From contig JANTGW010000002.1 in assembly GCA_024762705.1 (NCBI GenBank), positions 1 through 20,841 of the forward strand: a stretch of 20,841 nt of DNA, given 5' to 3'. The DNA comes from Sulfurimonas sp. (GTDB lineage: Bacteria > Campylobacterota > Campylobacteria > Campylobacterales > Sulfurimonadaceae). Made by a program: the position numbers and the translations under genes. Below are positions 6,408 to 13,589 of this stretch, piece after piece. The notes beneath the pieces were generated by a model. That model worked only from the letters and a program-made list of their open reading frames with translations, had not been told where the DNA came from and ran no database searches. The number at the start of each line of letters is the position of its first letter. Position 1 is the stretch's first letter.

Positions 6408-8084
6408 ATGTCCAAAGTACAAAACAAAATCATAAAAACACGCTATATAGAAGAAGCGCTTAAAGCCTTTGCTGAAGAAAACCTCATCCCTCTTTCTGAA
6501 TGCGACTTTAACATCAGCAAAATAGACACTTATGTAAAAAGCAATGCCAGTGACAATTTTGAACTTCACACAAAAGAAACACTGCAAACGTACATGGACA
6601 AAGAACGGATACTCAATGAACATATAGAATTTCATCAGCTTTTCACGATAACGGCCATGCAAAAAGAAAAAACAGAACTTGAGCTTGAGTATACTATTGA
6701 CTTTTCAAAGCACTCCGCCAAGCCTTCTCTCATATTGTCACCTGATTCAAAGATTCCTTATAAAACACACAAACCCATTGATTTGTTAAAAATGCTTTTT
6801 AAAGAGTTCAATAAAATCAAGGCTTATAATAAAATTTTAGTCAACATCTTTGATGAAGATATGAAAAAGTACCTGAAACTATTAGTCAAGTACATATATG
6901 CAGGAAAATTCATAAAACGTGTAAAAATTCCACTTTTTAACGGAATAGAACCTGTTATTACCCGCCCCAGTAAACTTATCTTTTGGTTTAAAGAAAAAGA
7001 ACATACAGGTGAAGTAATAGAGGTCGAAGAGAATGAACTTCTAGTTGAATACAAAAAACCAATTTACGGACAAAACGGATTGAATGCTTTTGGAGAGTAT
7101 ATAGACACAGATTTTGCCAATAATGTGGATGACCTGCAGGCACGCATTGACGAAAAATCAATCAAAATCATAGAAACAGCAACAACAAAAAAATATGTCA
7201 GTAAAGTACGTGGTTATGTTCATTATGACGGAACGGAGCTCCTTGTCGACAACCGTATCAAGATTAGTGAGATATCGAGACACCGTGATCTTGTTGAGGA
7301 CCTTGAAGACAATAATATAGAGGTCGTTGTCACACAACATGACACAGCGAGAGATACAATTAAAGAGGGAGTCACCCTAGTTTCCGAGAGAATACATGTA
7401 GACGGTTTTGTTGGTGCAAAAAGTCGTCTTGAAGCAGTCACTCTTGAAATTGATGGAGCCACTCACCAGGATTCTGTTCAATATGCCAAATATGCAACCA
7501 TTAACAGGCATAAAGGAACAGTGAGATGCCATGAAGCAAAAATCAAGCTCCTTGAAGGCGGGATTGTTTATGCTACTAAAGCAGATATCGAATCTTCCAT
7601 TGGCGGTTCAGTATATGCGCAGGATGTAACTATAGGACATGTAAAAAACAATCTCAAAGTTTATGCTTCAAATTCAATCACTGTCCGGCTTGTAAGCGGT
7701 GAAGACAATTTGTTTAAAATCAATTATCAAGATATCCCTATATTGAAAAGTAAACTTAAATTTATAGAAAATGATCTTGAAGAACTGAAATACAAACTAG
7801 AAGAAGCAAAAAGACACAGCCTCAGCCGAATCGAAGAAATCGAAGAAGAGATCAACAAACTCAAAAGTGAAAAGGAAGCAATACAAAATTCCTACAAAAA
7901 TGCAAAAATCACAGTTCAAGAGCCTTTTAAAGGTCTAAATAAAATTGTATTTACCATTGATGAGACCCATGAAATAGTATATAAAACTGACGCTAAAGCC
8001 TACACTCCTTTTTATCTGCAAATCAAAGAAAATATTATAACCCTTCATCCTGTCGCAAAATCCATAACTATCGAAGAAGAATAA
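6408..8084 (+). CDS. FapA/DUF342 family protein
   Basis: A cytosolic protein of 558 residues that I place in the DUF342 family, annotated as flagellar assembly protein A after Vibrio FapA. Residues 1-190 form a family-specific N-terminal region. Around 195-240 is the hallmark Gly-rich strand block (TGEVIEVEE, then YGQNGLNAFGEYI). About 265-430 is a right-handed beta-helix-like repeat of short strands ending in Gly turns (LLEGGIVYATKADIESSIGG). A coiled coil covers about 445-510 (IEEIEEEINKLKSEKEAI), and a final beta segment ends the protein. The molecular role of this family is poorly known. Links to flagellar placement or signalling come from other bacteria. It is the last gene of the unit starting at 5100 and ends inside a hairpin terminator. 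Confidence 0.85.
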   Translation: MSKVQNKIIKTRYIEEALKAFAEENLIPLSECDFNISKIDTYVKSNASDNFELHTKETLQTYMDKERILNEHIEFHQLFTITAMQKEKTELELEYTIDFSKHSAKPSLILSPDSKIPYKTHKPIDLLKMLFKEFNKIKAYNKILVNIFDEDMKKYLKLLVKYIYAGKFIKRVKIPLFNGIEPVITRPSKLIFWFKEKEHTGEVIEVEENELLVEYKKPIYGQNGLNAFGEYIDTDFANNVDDLQARIDEKSIKIIETATTKKYVSKVRGYVHYDGTELLVDNRIKISEISRHRDLVEDLEDNNIEVVVTQHDTARDTIKEGVTLVSERIHVDGFVGAKSRLEAVTLEIDGATHQDSVQYAKYATINRHKGTVRCHEAKIKLLEGGIVYATKADIESSIGGSVYAQDVTIGHVKNNLKVYASNSITVRLVSGEDNLFKINYQDIPILKSKLKFIENDLEELKYKLEEAKRHSLSRIEEIEEEINKLKSEKEAIQNSYKNAKITVQEPFKGLNKIVFTIDETHEIVYKTDAKAYTPFYLQIKENIITLHPVAKSITIEEE

Positions 8085-8109
8085 ACATATTTTATTTTTC
8101 TTCTTTTTT
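8073..8109 (+). terminator. Rho-independent terminator of the fapA unit, overlapping the stop codon
   Basis: Left arm GAAGAAGAATAAA (8073-8085), loop CATAT, right arm TTTATTTTTCTTC (8091-8103). This gives 13 pairs, one of them G-U, followed directly by six T (8104-8109). The stop codon TAA (8082-8084) lies in the left arm. Confidence 0.75.
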
Positions 8110-8131
8110 ATAAAAACAATCATGTAATTTT

Positions 8132-8149
8132 TATACGGAAAACCGTATA
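8132..8149. repeat. Inverted repeat TATACGG-AAAA-CCGTATA, candidate operator
   Basis: A perfect 7-base inverted repeat with a 4-base spacer. Its right arm CCGTATA recurs alone at 8269-8275, where it overlaps the -10 box of the HTH gene. In both places CCG runs straight into a TATAAT-type box. This fits a repressor site made of one full and one half operator, by inference. Confidence 0.5.
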
Positions 8150-8173
8150 TAATATAATTATTAATACATATAA

Positions 8174-8193
8174 TAAACAATTTAGATTGTTTA
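8174..8193. repeat. Inverted repeat TAAACAAT-TTAG-ATTGTTTA
   Basis: A perfect 8-base inverted repeat with a 4-base spacer, unrelated in sequence to the one at 8132. It has no following T-run, so it is not a terminator. It is a candidate binding site for a dimeric regulator, possibly not the adjacent HTH protein. Confidence 0.45.
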
Positions 8194-8271
8194 ATATACA
8201 TAAAATAAGATATTATATACAATATTTAAGTTTTTATATTAAATAAAATGTATATTTAAGTATTAAATCCG

Positions 8272-8277
8272 TATAAT
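8272..8277 (+). promoter_or_regulatory. -10 box of the HTH gene, likely leaderless start
   Basis: Perfect TATAAT, 7 bases before ATG 8285, with no Shine-Dalgarno sequence between them. Transcription would begin at or next to the ATG. The half-operator CCGTATA (8269-8275) overlaps this box. Confidence 0.6.
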
Positions 8278-8284
8278 CTTATTC

Positions 8285-8524
8285 ATGCAAATTAATGATT
8301 TATTTAATATCCTACACAACGCAATAGAATCTCAAAACAATGGGAAAAAAATATCTCTAAAAGAGATGGCAAAAAGTTTGGGGATTTCTATGCGTACATA
8401 CCAAGACTGGAAACTGGGACGGGCCAAACCACAAGCAGCTGCAACAGTCATGAAAATGTTAGGTAAATTAGATGATGATGAAATCATTAGAGTTGTGAGA
8501 AAAATCAATAAATTAGAGGAGTAG
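8285..8524 (+). CDS. Small HTH (XRE/Cro-like) DNA-binding protein
   Basis: The 79 residues are almost entirely one DNA-binding domain. Residues 24-49 (SLKEMAKSLGISMRTYQDWK, then GRAKP) form a clear helix-turn-helix of the Cro/CI type. The protein lacks a separate ligand or protease domain. The region upstream carries symmetric sites, so autoregulation is a fair inference. No Shine-Dalgarno sequence precedes ATG 8285. The next gene begins 4 bases after the stop, with its Shine-Dalgarno GAGGAG (8517-8522) inside the end of this gene, so the two form one translational unit. It could also be a phage-derived regulator, but no other phage gene is near. Confidence 0.8.
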   Translation: MQINDLFNILHNAIESQNNGKKISLKEMAKSLGISMRTYQDWKLGRAKPQAAATVMKMLGKLDDDEIIRVVRKINKLEE

Positions 8525-8528
8525 TGTA

Positions 8529-8762
8529 ATGGGTGTACTGACAAAAAATGAAAGAGATGGTCTGGAAGATGTATTCTTATCCATACAAACATCAACAAAT
8601 AAATACAAAAAAATTAAAGATTTATCAACTTTAATTATGACGCATGAAACTACTCTTAACTTCAAAAAGCTCTTAAAACAGGCTAAATATGGACTAAAAG
8701 AAACAAAAATTTCAGATTTTCTTCTTAAATACACTAAAAAGAAGAAAAATTTAAGCAAATAA
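8529..8762 (+). CDS. 77-residue Lys-rich protein, function unknown
   Basis: Small and basic, mostly helical by composition. It has an acidic N-terminal stretch (ERDGLEDVFLSI) and a strongly basic C-terminus (KYTKKKKNLSK). There is no signal peptide, membrane segment or recognised domain. It sits 4 bases behind the HTH gene with Shine-Dalgarno GAGGAG overlapping that gene's end, which points to joint expression and perhaps a joint function. I do not recognise it. Confidence 0.65.
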   Translation: MGVLTKNERDGLEDVFLSIQTSTNKYKKIKDLSTLIMTHETTLNFKKLLKQAKYGLKETKISDFLLKYTKKKKNLSK

Positions 8763-8821
8763 ACTATAAAGTATCTGTAGCTGAATTATTTCAGGGCAAA
8801 TCTTAATCCAAGGGTAAATTT

Positions 8822-9106
8822 ATGAATAAAGCACAATTCGTTGAGTTAGTACAAGAACACGGGAACTACAAAACTAAAGTAGAAGCTGAAAATGCAATCA
8901 AAGCTTTCACTGAAGCAGTAATCGAAGCATTGGTAAAAGGTGAAGATGTTTCTTTAGTAGGTTTTGGTAGTTTTGCAGCAGCATTACAAAAAGGTAAAAC
9001 TGGTAAAGTTCCAGGTACTGATAAAACTTACACTACTCAAGATAAAATGGTTCCTAAGTTTAAAGCTGGTAAAGGTCTTAAAGACCGCGTTGCAGCTGGT
9101 AAATAA
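8822..9106 (+). CDS. hup: DNA-binding protein HU
   Basis: Histone-like DNA-bending protein that packs and shapes the nucleoid as a dimer. Its 94 residues and full layout match the family: N-terminal helices (MNKAQFVELV), the strand motif VSLVGFGSF (about 44-52), a DNA-contact arm around 55-75 (with KVPGTDKTYTT where the usual RNP loop lies) and the C-terminal helix KFKAGKGLKDRV. The arm reads GTDKT rather than the common RNPQT. AAGGG (8810-8814) lies before the ATG. Its codons look more selective than its neighbours', as expected for an abundant protein. A strong hairpin follows the gene. Confidence 0.95.
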   Translation: MNKAQFVELVQEHGNYKTKVEAENAIKAFTEAVIEALVKGEDVSLVGFGSFAAALQKGKTGKVPGTDKTYTTQDKMVPKFKAGKGLKDRVAAGK

Positions 9107-9114
9107 TCATTCTC

Positions 9115-9140
9115 GGGTATTGCTTTTAAAAGCGATGCCC
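9115..9140 (+). terminator. Hairpin downstream of hup, probable terminator
   Basis: GGGTATTGCTT / AAGCGATGCCC form 11 pairs (two G-U) around a TTAA loop, 8 bases after the hup stop. What follows is pyrimidine-rich (ACTTCTCTCAC) rather than a clean T-run, so it may act as a terminator or as a 3' stabiliser. Confidence 0.6.
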
Positions 9141-9211
9141 ACTTCTCTCACATTTATACATTCCATAATTTTTTTATAAACTCTTCATTTTATATGTAAA
9201 ACTAAATACAC

Positions 9212-9257
9212 TTGATATACTATCATATTGTAAATCTACATGTAACAACCAAAGGAA
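9212..9257 (+). promoter_or_regulatory. Promoter and ribosome site of the msrB operon
   Basis: Extended -10 TGA-TATACT (hexamer 9216-9221) and Shine-Dalgarno AAAGGAAG just before ATG 9262. The rest of the 155-base gap after hup holds only the hup hairpin and AT-rich sequence. Confidence 0.5.
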
Positions 9258-9261
9258 GACA

Positions 9262-9648
9262 ATGAAAGTAACAAAAAGTGAAGCAGAGTGGAAAAAGCAA
9301 CTGAGTCCTGAAGCTTTTTATGTATGTCGCCAACATGGCACCGAAGCACCATTTTCCGGAAAATATTATGACAATAAAGACGATGGTACTTACAAATGTA
9401 TTTGCTGTGGTGCTCCGCTTTTTGAGTCAAACACAAAGTTTGATTCAGGAACAGGATGGCCAAGCTATTACGAAGCGATTGAAGATGCCGTTACAGAAGT
9501 TAAAGACATGTCACACGGTATGATTAGAACAGAAGTCAGATGCAGCAGTTGTGATGCTCACCTTGGACACCTTTTTCCTGATGGCCCTGAACCTACCGGG
9601 TTACGTTATTGCATCAACTCCGTATGCCTTGATTTTGAAGAAGAATAA
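9262..9648 (+). CDS. msrB: Peptide methionine-(R)-S-oxide reductase MsrB
   Basis: Repairs the R form of methionine sulfoxide in proteins. The 128 residues make a complete single-domain MsrB. Structural zinc is held by CICC (C46, C49) and CSSC (C94, C97). The signature [11 protein letters not shown] (60-70) and the catalytic RYCINS (C117) are present. There is no signal peptide, so it acts in the cytosol. C122 or another Cys may resolve the sulfenic acid, but that is not certain. No MsrA domain is fused or adjacent. The cyclophilin gene starts 6 bases after the stop, so the two are co-transcribed. Confidence 0.96.
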   Translation: MKVTKSEAEWKKQLSPEAFYVCRQHGTEAPFSGKYYDNKDDGTYKCICCGAPLFESNTKFDSGTGWPSYYEAIEDAVTEVKDMSHGMIRTEVRCSSCDAHLGHLFPDGPEPTGLRYCINSVCLDFEEE

Positions 9649-9654
9649 GGCAAG

Positions 9655-10206
9655 ATGATGAAAAACTTTTTATTAGCATTATTACTACTTACAACTCTAC
9701 TCTTTGCACAAGAGAACAATCCACATGTTGTTCTTGAGACCAATCAAGGAAACATAGAGCTTGAACTTTTTCCTGATGTTGCACCAATGGCTGTAGAAAA
9801 CTTTATGACCCATGTAAAGGAAGGCTATTACAATGGTATAGCCTTTCATCGAATCATACATAACTTCATGATACAAGGCGGCGATCCGACTGAAAGCGGC
9901 CGCGGTGGTGAAAGCATTTGGCATAAAGACTTTCAAGATGAGTTCAAAGCAAATCTTGTTTTTGACAAACCTGGCATATTGGCAATGGCAAACAGAGGAC
10001 CAAACACGAACGGAAGCCAGTTTTTCATCACAACAGCTCCTGCACCCTGGCTAAACGGCGGCTATACAATTTTTGGTAGAGTTGCAGACCAAAAATCTAT
10101 GCAGACGCTGCAAAAACTAAATAATGTAGCCACTTCTGGACGTGCTGGTGGAGACAGGCCTCTTGAACGTCAAGAAATAATCAAAGCGTATATAAAAGAC
10201 AAATAA
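9655..10206 (+). CDS. Exported cyclophilin-type peptidyl-prolyl isomerase
   Basis: Speeds cis-trans isomerisation of Xaa-Pro bonds and so helps proteins fold, here in the periplasm. A clear signal peptide (MMKNFLLALLLLTTLLFA, cleavage about after residue 18) is followed by a compact cyclophilin domain. FHRII (catalytic R66) leads to FMIQGGDP, then to MANRGPNTNGSQFFITT and PWLNGGYTIFGRV. The family usually runs to about 165 residues in the mature form, as here. Start may be ATG 9655 or ATG 9658, since both follow AAGGCAAG. Its stop overlaps the PiT start by one base (TAATG). Confidence 0.93.
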   Translation: MMKNFLLALLLLTTLLFAQENNPHVVLETNQGNIELELFPDVAPMAVENFMTHVKEGYYNGIAFHRIIHNFMIQGGDPTESGRGGESIWHKDFQDEFKANLVFDKPGILAMANRGPNTNGSQFFITTAPAPWLNGGYTIFGRVADQKSMQTLQKLNNVATSGRAGGDRPLERQEIIKAYIKDK

Positions 10207-11852
10207 TGGAAATACAGACAATAAAAAAACTTGAAAACGAAGCCTTAAAAAGAAGCGGTCCTGATTTTGTACGATTAGGGCTTGCTCTTTTTTTTCTTGT
10301 TGCAATTTCTACCTATGCTATTTTGATCAATGGCGAAGTTTCTAACAATCTATTTTTATCAATCGCTGCACTGATTGGTGCTTATATGGCAATGAACATA
10401 GGGGCAAATGACGTAGCTAACAATGTAGGTCCAGCTGTCGGTTCACGTGCTATGACTATGACAATGGCCATTATCATAGCTGCTGTGTTTGAAGCTGCCG
10501 GTGCATTTATTGCAGGTGGAGAAGTAGTTAAAACCATTAAAAAAGGTATTATAGACATATCTGCTTTTGGTGGGAACCCTGATCCGTTTATATGGGCAAT
10601 GATGGCTGCACTTCTAGCAGGTGCGCTGTGGTTGAATTTTGCTACGATGATGAAAGCACCCGTTTCAACTACACATTCTATTGTCGGAGGCGTCATGGGA
10701 GCTGGAATTGCAGCTGCCGGTTTTAGTATAGTCTCTTGGACAACAATGGCAAAAATAGCTGCTTCATGGGTGATATCACCTGTATTAGGCGGAGTTATTG
10801 CAGCACTCTTCTTGCTTGCGATAAAAAAATCGATTATATTCAAAGAGGATAAGATTCTCGCGGCACAAAAATATGTCCCTTATTTTGTTGCTATCATGTC
10901 ATGGGCTTTTGTTACATATATTGTACTTAAGGGTCTCAAAAAGGTATGGCCGCAAATTATTGAAACACTAAACCTCTTACCCTTAATTTATATAGAAGTA
11001 ACGAATAAACCTTCATTTTCAACAGCTCTTAGTCTAGGATTTATTATCTCGGTTCCCGTTTACTTTGCTATAAGAAAAAATCTGCATGCAGAACATACTG
11101 TAATTGAAAACTCCAGAGAATCTGTCAATACACTTTTTACTATTCCTCTTATATTTGCAGCAGCACTTTTGAGTTTTGCCCATGGTGCAAATGATGTGGC
11201 AAATGCAATCGGTCCGCTTGCTGCAATCAATGATGCCATAGTACATGGCGACATATCCGCAAAAGCGGGAATTCCTCTATGGGTAATGGGTGTGGGGGCT
11301 TTTGGTATAGCAATCGGACTTGCCCTTTATGGTCCAAAACTCATTAGAACAGTCGGCAGTGAAATTACCGAGCTTGATCAGATTAGAGCTTTTTGTATAG
11401 CAATGGCTGCTTCCATTACTGTAATTATCGCTTCACAATTAGGATTACCTGTAAGTTCTACACATATTGCAATCGGTGGAGTCTTTGGTGTTGGATTTTT
11501 ACGTGAGTACCTGCATAGGGATGTTCCAACCGTTACCATAGAAGAAGATACTGACACACTCGAAGAAGAAAAAGAGATATTGCACCAATATAAAGACAAA
11601 GCAAAATCTTTAGAAGAAAAACCTCAAAAGAGTGAATCTGAATATAAAGAACTTTTAGCCCTTTATGAACAAATAAAAGAGCAGGAAAAGCTTATAAAAG
11701 CAACCAAAAAGCATATAAAAAGAGTTAAAAAAGTCAAATATGTAAAAAGAGATGCCATCAAAAAAATAATAGCGGCATGGGTAGTTACAGTTCCTGCCAC
11801 TGCGATATTGGCCGCTATGCTTTACTTTATGATCAGAGGGATAATGCTCTAA
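10206..11852 (+). CDS. PiT-family inorganic phosphate transporter
   Basis: A membrane permease that takes up phosphate, probably as metal-phosphate with protons or sodium. Both halves carry the PiT signature: GANDVANNVGPAVGS near residue 66 and GANDVANAIGPLAA near 327. About ten membrane segments surround them, and PVSTTHS and PVSSTHIAIGG are the family's Ser/Thr motifs. Between the second of these and the last membrane helix lies a charged, coiled-coil-prone segment of about 80 residues (roughly 437-520, rich in Glu then Lys) that is not part of the transport core. Translation is coupled to the cyclophilin by TAATG. The 3' end overlaps folP on the other strand by 20 bases. Confidence 0.94.
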   Translation: MEIQTIKKLENEALKRSGPDFVRLGLALFFLVAISTYAILINGEVSNNLFLSIAALIGAYMAMNIGANDVANNVGPAVGSRAMTMTMAIIIAAVFEAAGAFIAGGEVVKTIKKGIIDISAFGGNPDPFIWAMMAALLAGALWLNFATMMKAPVSTTHSIVGGVMGAGIAAAGFSIVSWTTMAKIAASWVISPVLGGVIAALFLLAIKKSIIFKEDKILAAQKYVPYFVAIMSWAFVTYIVLKGLKKVWPQIIETLNLLPLIYIEVTNKPSFSTALSLGFIISVPVYFAIRKNLHAEHTVIENSRESVNTLFTIPLIFAAALLSFAHGANDVANAIGPLAAINDAIVHGDISAKAGIPLWVMGVGAFGIAIGLALYGPKLIRTVGSEITELDQIRAFCIAMAASITVIIASQLGLPVSSTHIAIGGVFGVGFLREYLHRDVPTVTIEEDTDTLEEEKEILHQYKDKAKSLEEKPQKSESEYKELLALYEQIKEQEKLIKATKKHIKRVKKVKYVKRDAIKKIIAAWVVTVPATAILAAMLYFMIRGIML

Positions 11853-12975
11853 AAACCTTGAGTGCCTGAAGATGTTCAGGTACGTCATGAACACGTAAAA
11901 CTGAAGCTCCGTTTTTAACGGCCTCAAGATGAAGTGCCAAAGTTCCCGGTAACCTCTCCTCAACACCAGAAGGTGATATTTTATCTATCATAGATTTTCT
12001 TGAAGCTCCAACTAACAACGGTTTGTGAAGTGTCAAAAAATGTTCAAGATTTTTTAACAGCATGAGGTTATCTTCTACTCTTTTGCCAAATCCTATACCT
12101 ACATCAAGTACAATATCCTTAATGCCGAAACTCTCGGCTTTTTGTACTCTCTGCTCAAAAAAGTCATACACATCACTTAATACATTCTCATATTGAGGAT
12201 TGTTTTGCATAGTTTGCGGAGTGCCCTGCATATGCATGATAACTGCCGTCGCATCATAAGCAGCACAAAGCCTGCATACTTCATCATTTTGCAAACCGGT
12301 TATATCATTCACAATCGAAAAACCGCTTTGCAATGCTTTTTCAATTACTTGTGGTTCATAACTGTCACAGCTAAATTTCACTTTCTTGTAGAGTTTTTCT
12401 TTCTTTATGAGCTCTAGAATTGGTTCTATTCTTGCCAGCTCTTCTTCCAGACTTACTATCGGAGCATTCGGTCTTGAAGATACCGCACCGATATCTATAA
12501 TATCTGCACCTGCTTCTATCATTTTTTCAATACTAACTATGGCCTCTTTATCTTTAAACCTACTGTTTGCATAAAAGCTGTCATTGTTTGCATTAATTAT
12601 ACCCATAATATCAACTGAGTCAGGCTTTTGAGCCTGCGTGAACTCTTTTAGTTTTTTCGCCAGTTCTTTTAATGCAAATGGCTGTGCCAACTCTTTTCTT
12701 GCCAATGTTTTTAGTTGTTTTGTATTTGCAATTAGTATACAGTCAACCCTCGGTTTCGCAGCGACAACAGTTCCACGAGGTACTGCTAGATCAGCACCAA
12801 TAGAAAGTGCATCCTGCTTTAAAATATTTGCAGCTCCTACATGTAAATCGTGTATATAGATTATATGAGTAGTTGCTTTTGAGGCTAATATTTGAATCCC
12901 GCCATCATCAACCCCAAGCTTTTTCAACTGGTTTATTATATTTATCTCATTTGACAGCTTTTCTACTTTCATCAT
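11833..12975 (-). CDS. folP: Dihydropteroate synthase (N-terminally extended type)
   Basis: Joins p-aminobenzoate to the pterin pyrophosphate in folate synthesis and is the target of sulfonamides. The protein has 380 residues against about 280 for E. coli. The extra ~115 N-terminal residues are a feature of this phylum. The TIM-barrel motifs then follow in order: MGIINANNDSFY, DIIDIGAVSSRP, NDITG, VIMHMQGTPQTMQ, DVGIGFGK and SRKSMI. The usual NVTPDSF reads NANNDSF here. It overlaps the holB stop by 4 bases (ATGA) and is the last gene of the operon. Its 3' end runs 20 bases into the PiT gene. Confidence 0.94.
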   Translation of the reverse strand: MMKVEKLSNEINIINQLKKLGVDDGGIQILASKATTHIIYIHDLHVGAANILKQDALSIGADLAVPRGTVVAAKPRVDCILIANTKQLKTLARKELAQPFALKELAKKLKEFTQAQKPDSVDIMGIINANNDSFYANSRFKDKEAIVSIEKMIEAGADIIDIGAVSSRPNAPIVSLEEELARIEPILELIKKEKLYKKVKFSCDSYEPQVIEKALQSGFSIVNDITGLQNDEVCRLCAAYDATAVIMHMQGTPQTMQNNPQYENVLSDVYDFFEQRVQKAESFGIKDIVLDVGIGFGKRVEDNLMLLKNLEHFLTLHKPLLVGASRKSMIDKISPSGVEERLPGTLALHLEAVKNGASVLRVHDVPEHLQALKVFRALSL

Positions 12976-13589
12976 CTCTCCTGTGCAAAACTCATCAAAA
13001 GCATTGCCAGAACACTTTGCGGTCGTGAATTCAAATCAAGCAGCCTGTAAGCTTTGTCAAAATTATCCAATTGCGCTGGTGTAAGAATCAGTCTTTCAAC
13101 AATAGTTGCCCGATAAAAAAGCGCTTCAACCAAAGCTTTAGCCTCTGCTTTACTAACTCTTGCATATGTTTTTAAAAACTCAAAAACTTCTTTGTAGTCA
13201 AGCTTGCTAAGCGAAATATCCAAATCAGCAACAGTATGTTGTAGTTGCGTTTTTAGTATTGGCAGTCGGGAACGTACAGTTGGAAGTAGATTAGATTTCG
13301 TCGGAGAGATTATAATAAATTCTATATTTGTAGGTGGTTCTTCCAAGAGTTTTAAAAGAGAATTTTGTGCCACATCTGTAAATTCTGTTGCAGCGATAAT
13401 AATGTATTTTGTCTGTGCTTCACTAATGTATGCTTCTGCTGTTACCAGTTTTGCATGTTCAATTTTAAAATTATCTTCTACAAATTTTACTACTCTAAAC
13501 CCCTGTAGTTCATTTTCAAGCTTCTCAGCAGCAATACCTACATCATTGGCAATAAGAATATGCCCTTTGATTGGATTATGAGCTTGCAT
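12972..13589 (-). CDS. holB: DNA polymerase III delta' subunit (short form)
   Basis: Part of the clamp loader that places the beta clamp on DNA. The clearest motif is SLLKLLEEPPTNIEFIIIS followed by LLPTVRSR, the delta'/gamma family core with its SRx sensor-finger. At about 205 residues it is much shorter than E. coli HolB (334). It has no Walker A lysine and no zinc-binding cysteines, so it is a non-ATPase subunit as expected, cut to the AAA+ core. I chose ATG 13589, preceded by GGAGAGG, over the in-frame ATG at 13613, which adds eight residues inside hobA. It overlaps hobA by 14 bases and folP by 4. Confidence 0.88.
   Translation of the reverse strand: MQAHNPIKGHILIANDVGIAAEKLENELQGFRVVKFVEDNFKIEHAKLVTAEAYISEAQTKYIIIAATEFTDVAQNSLLKLLEEPPTNIEFIIISPTKSNLLPTVRSRLPILKTQLQHTVADLDISLSKLDYKEVFEFLKTYARVSKAEAKALVEALFYRATIVERLILTPAQLDNFDKAYRLLDLNSRPQSVLAMLLMSFAQER

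Larger units (their letters stand above)
8110..8284. promoter_or_regulatory. AT-rich control region upstream of the HTH gene
   Basis: About 175 bases without a convincing gene. It holds two perfect but unrelated inverted repeats, overlapping -10-like TATAAT boxes (8148-8153 and 8153-8158), a third TATAAT at 8272-8277 just before the HTH start, and a repeated ATATTTAAG (8222-8230 and 8252-8260, exactly 30 bases apart). Such composition and density of symmetric sites suit an autoregulated promoter. Confidence 0.55.

Noticed and set aside
8285..8762. Toxin-antitoxin module
   Set aside because: The pair is small and coupled, but the second protein shows no toxin fold or motif, so the label would be a guess.
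8781..8794. Hairpin CTGAA-TTAT-TTCAG in the hup leader
   Set aside because: Only five pairs and no T-run. Such repeats are expected by chance in AT-rich sequence.
8964..9179. 71-codon frame overlapping hup in another frame
   Set aside because: It is out of frame with HU and repeats its low-complexity codons. HU is certain.
10382..10843. 153-codon open frame on the minus strand inside the PiT gene
   Set aside because: It is the antisense of a conserved membrane protein, has no ribosome site and a composition that mirrors the PiT codons.
11862..11883. Hairpin CCTGAA-GATG-TTCAGG as terminator of the PiT gene
   Set aside because: It lies within folP coding sequence and has no T-run after it.
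13204..13581. 125-codon plus-strand frame within holB
   Set aside because: It lies antisense to a recognised gene and has no family resemblance or start signal.
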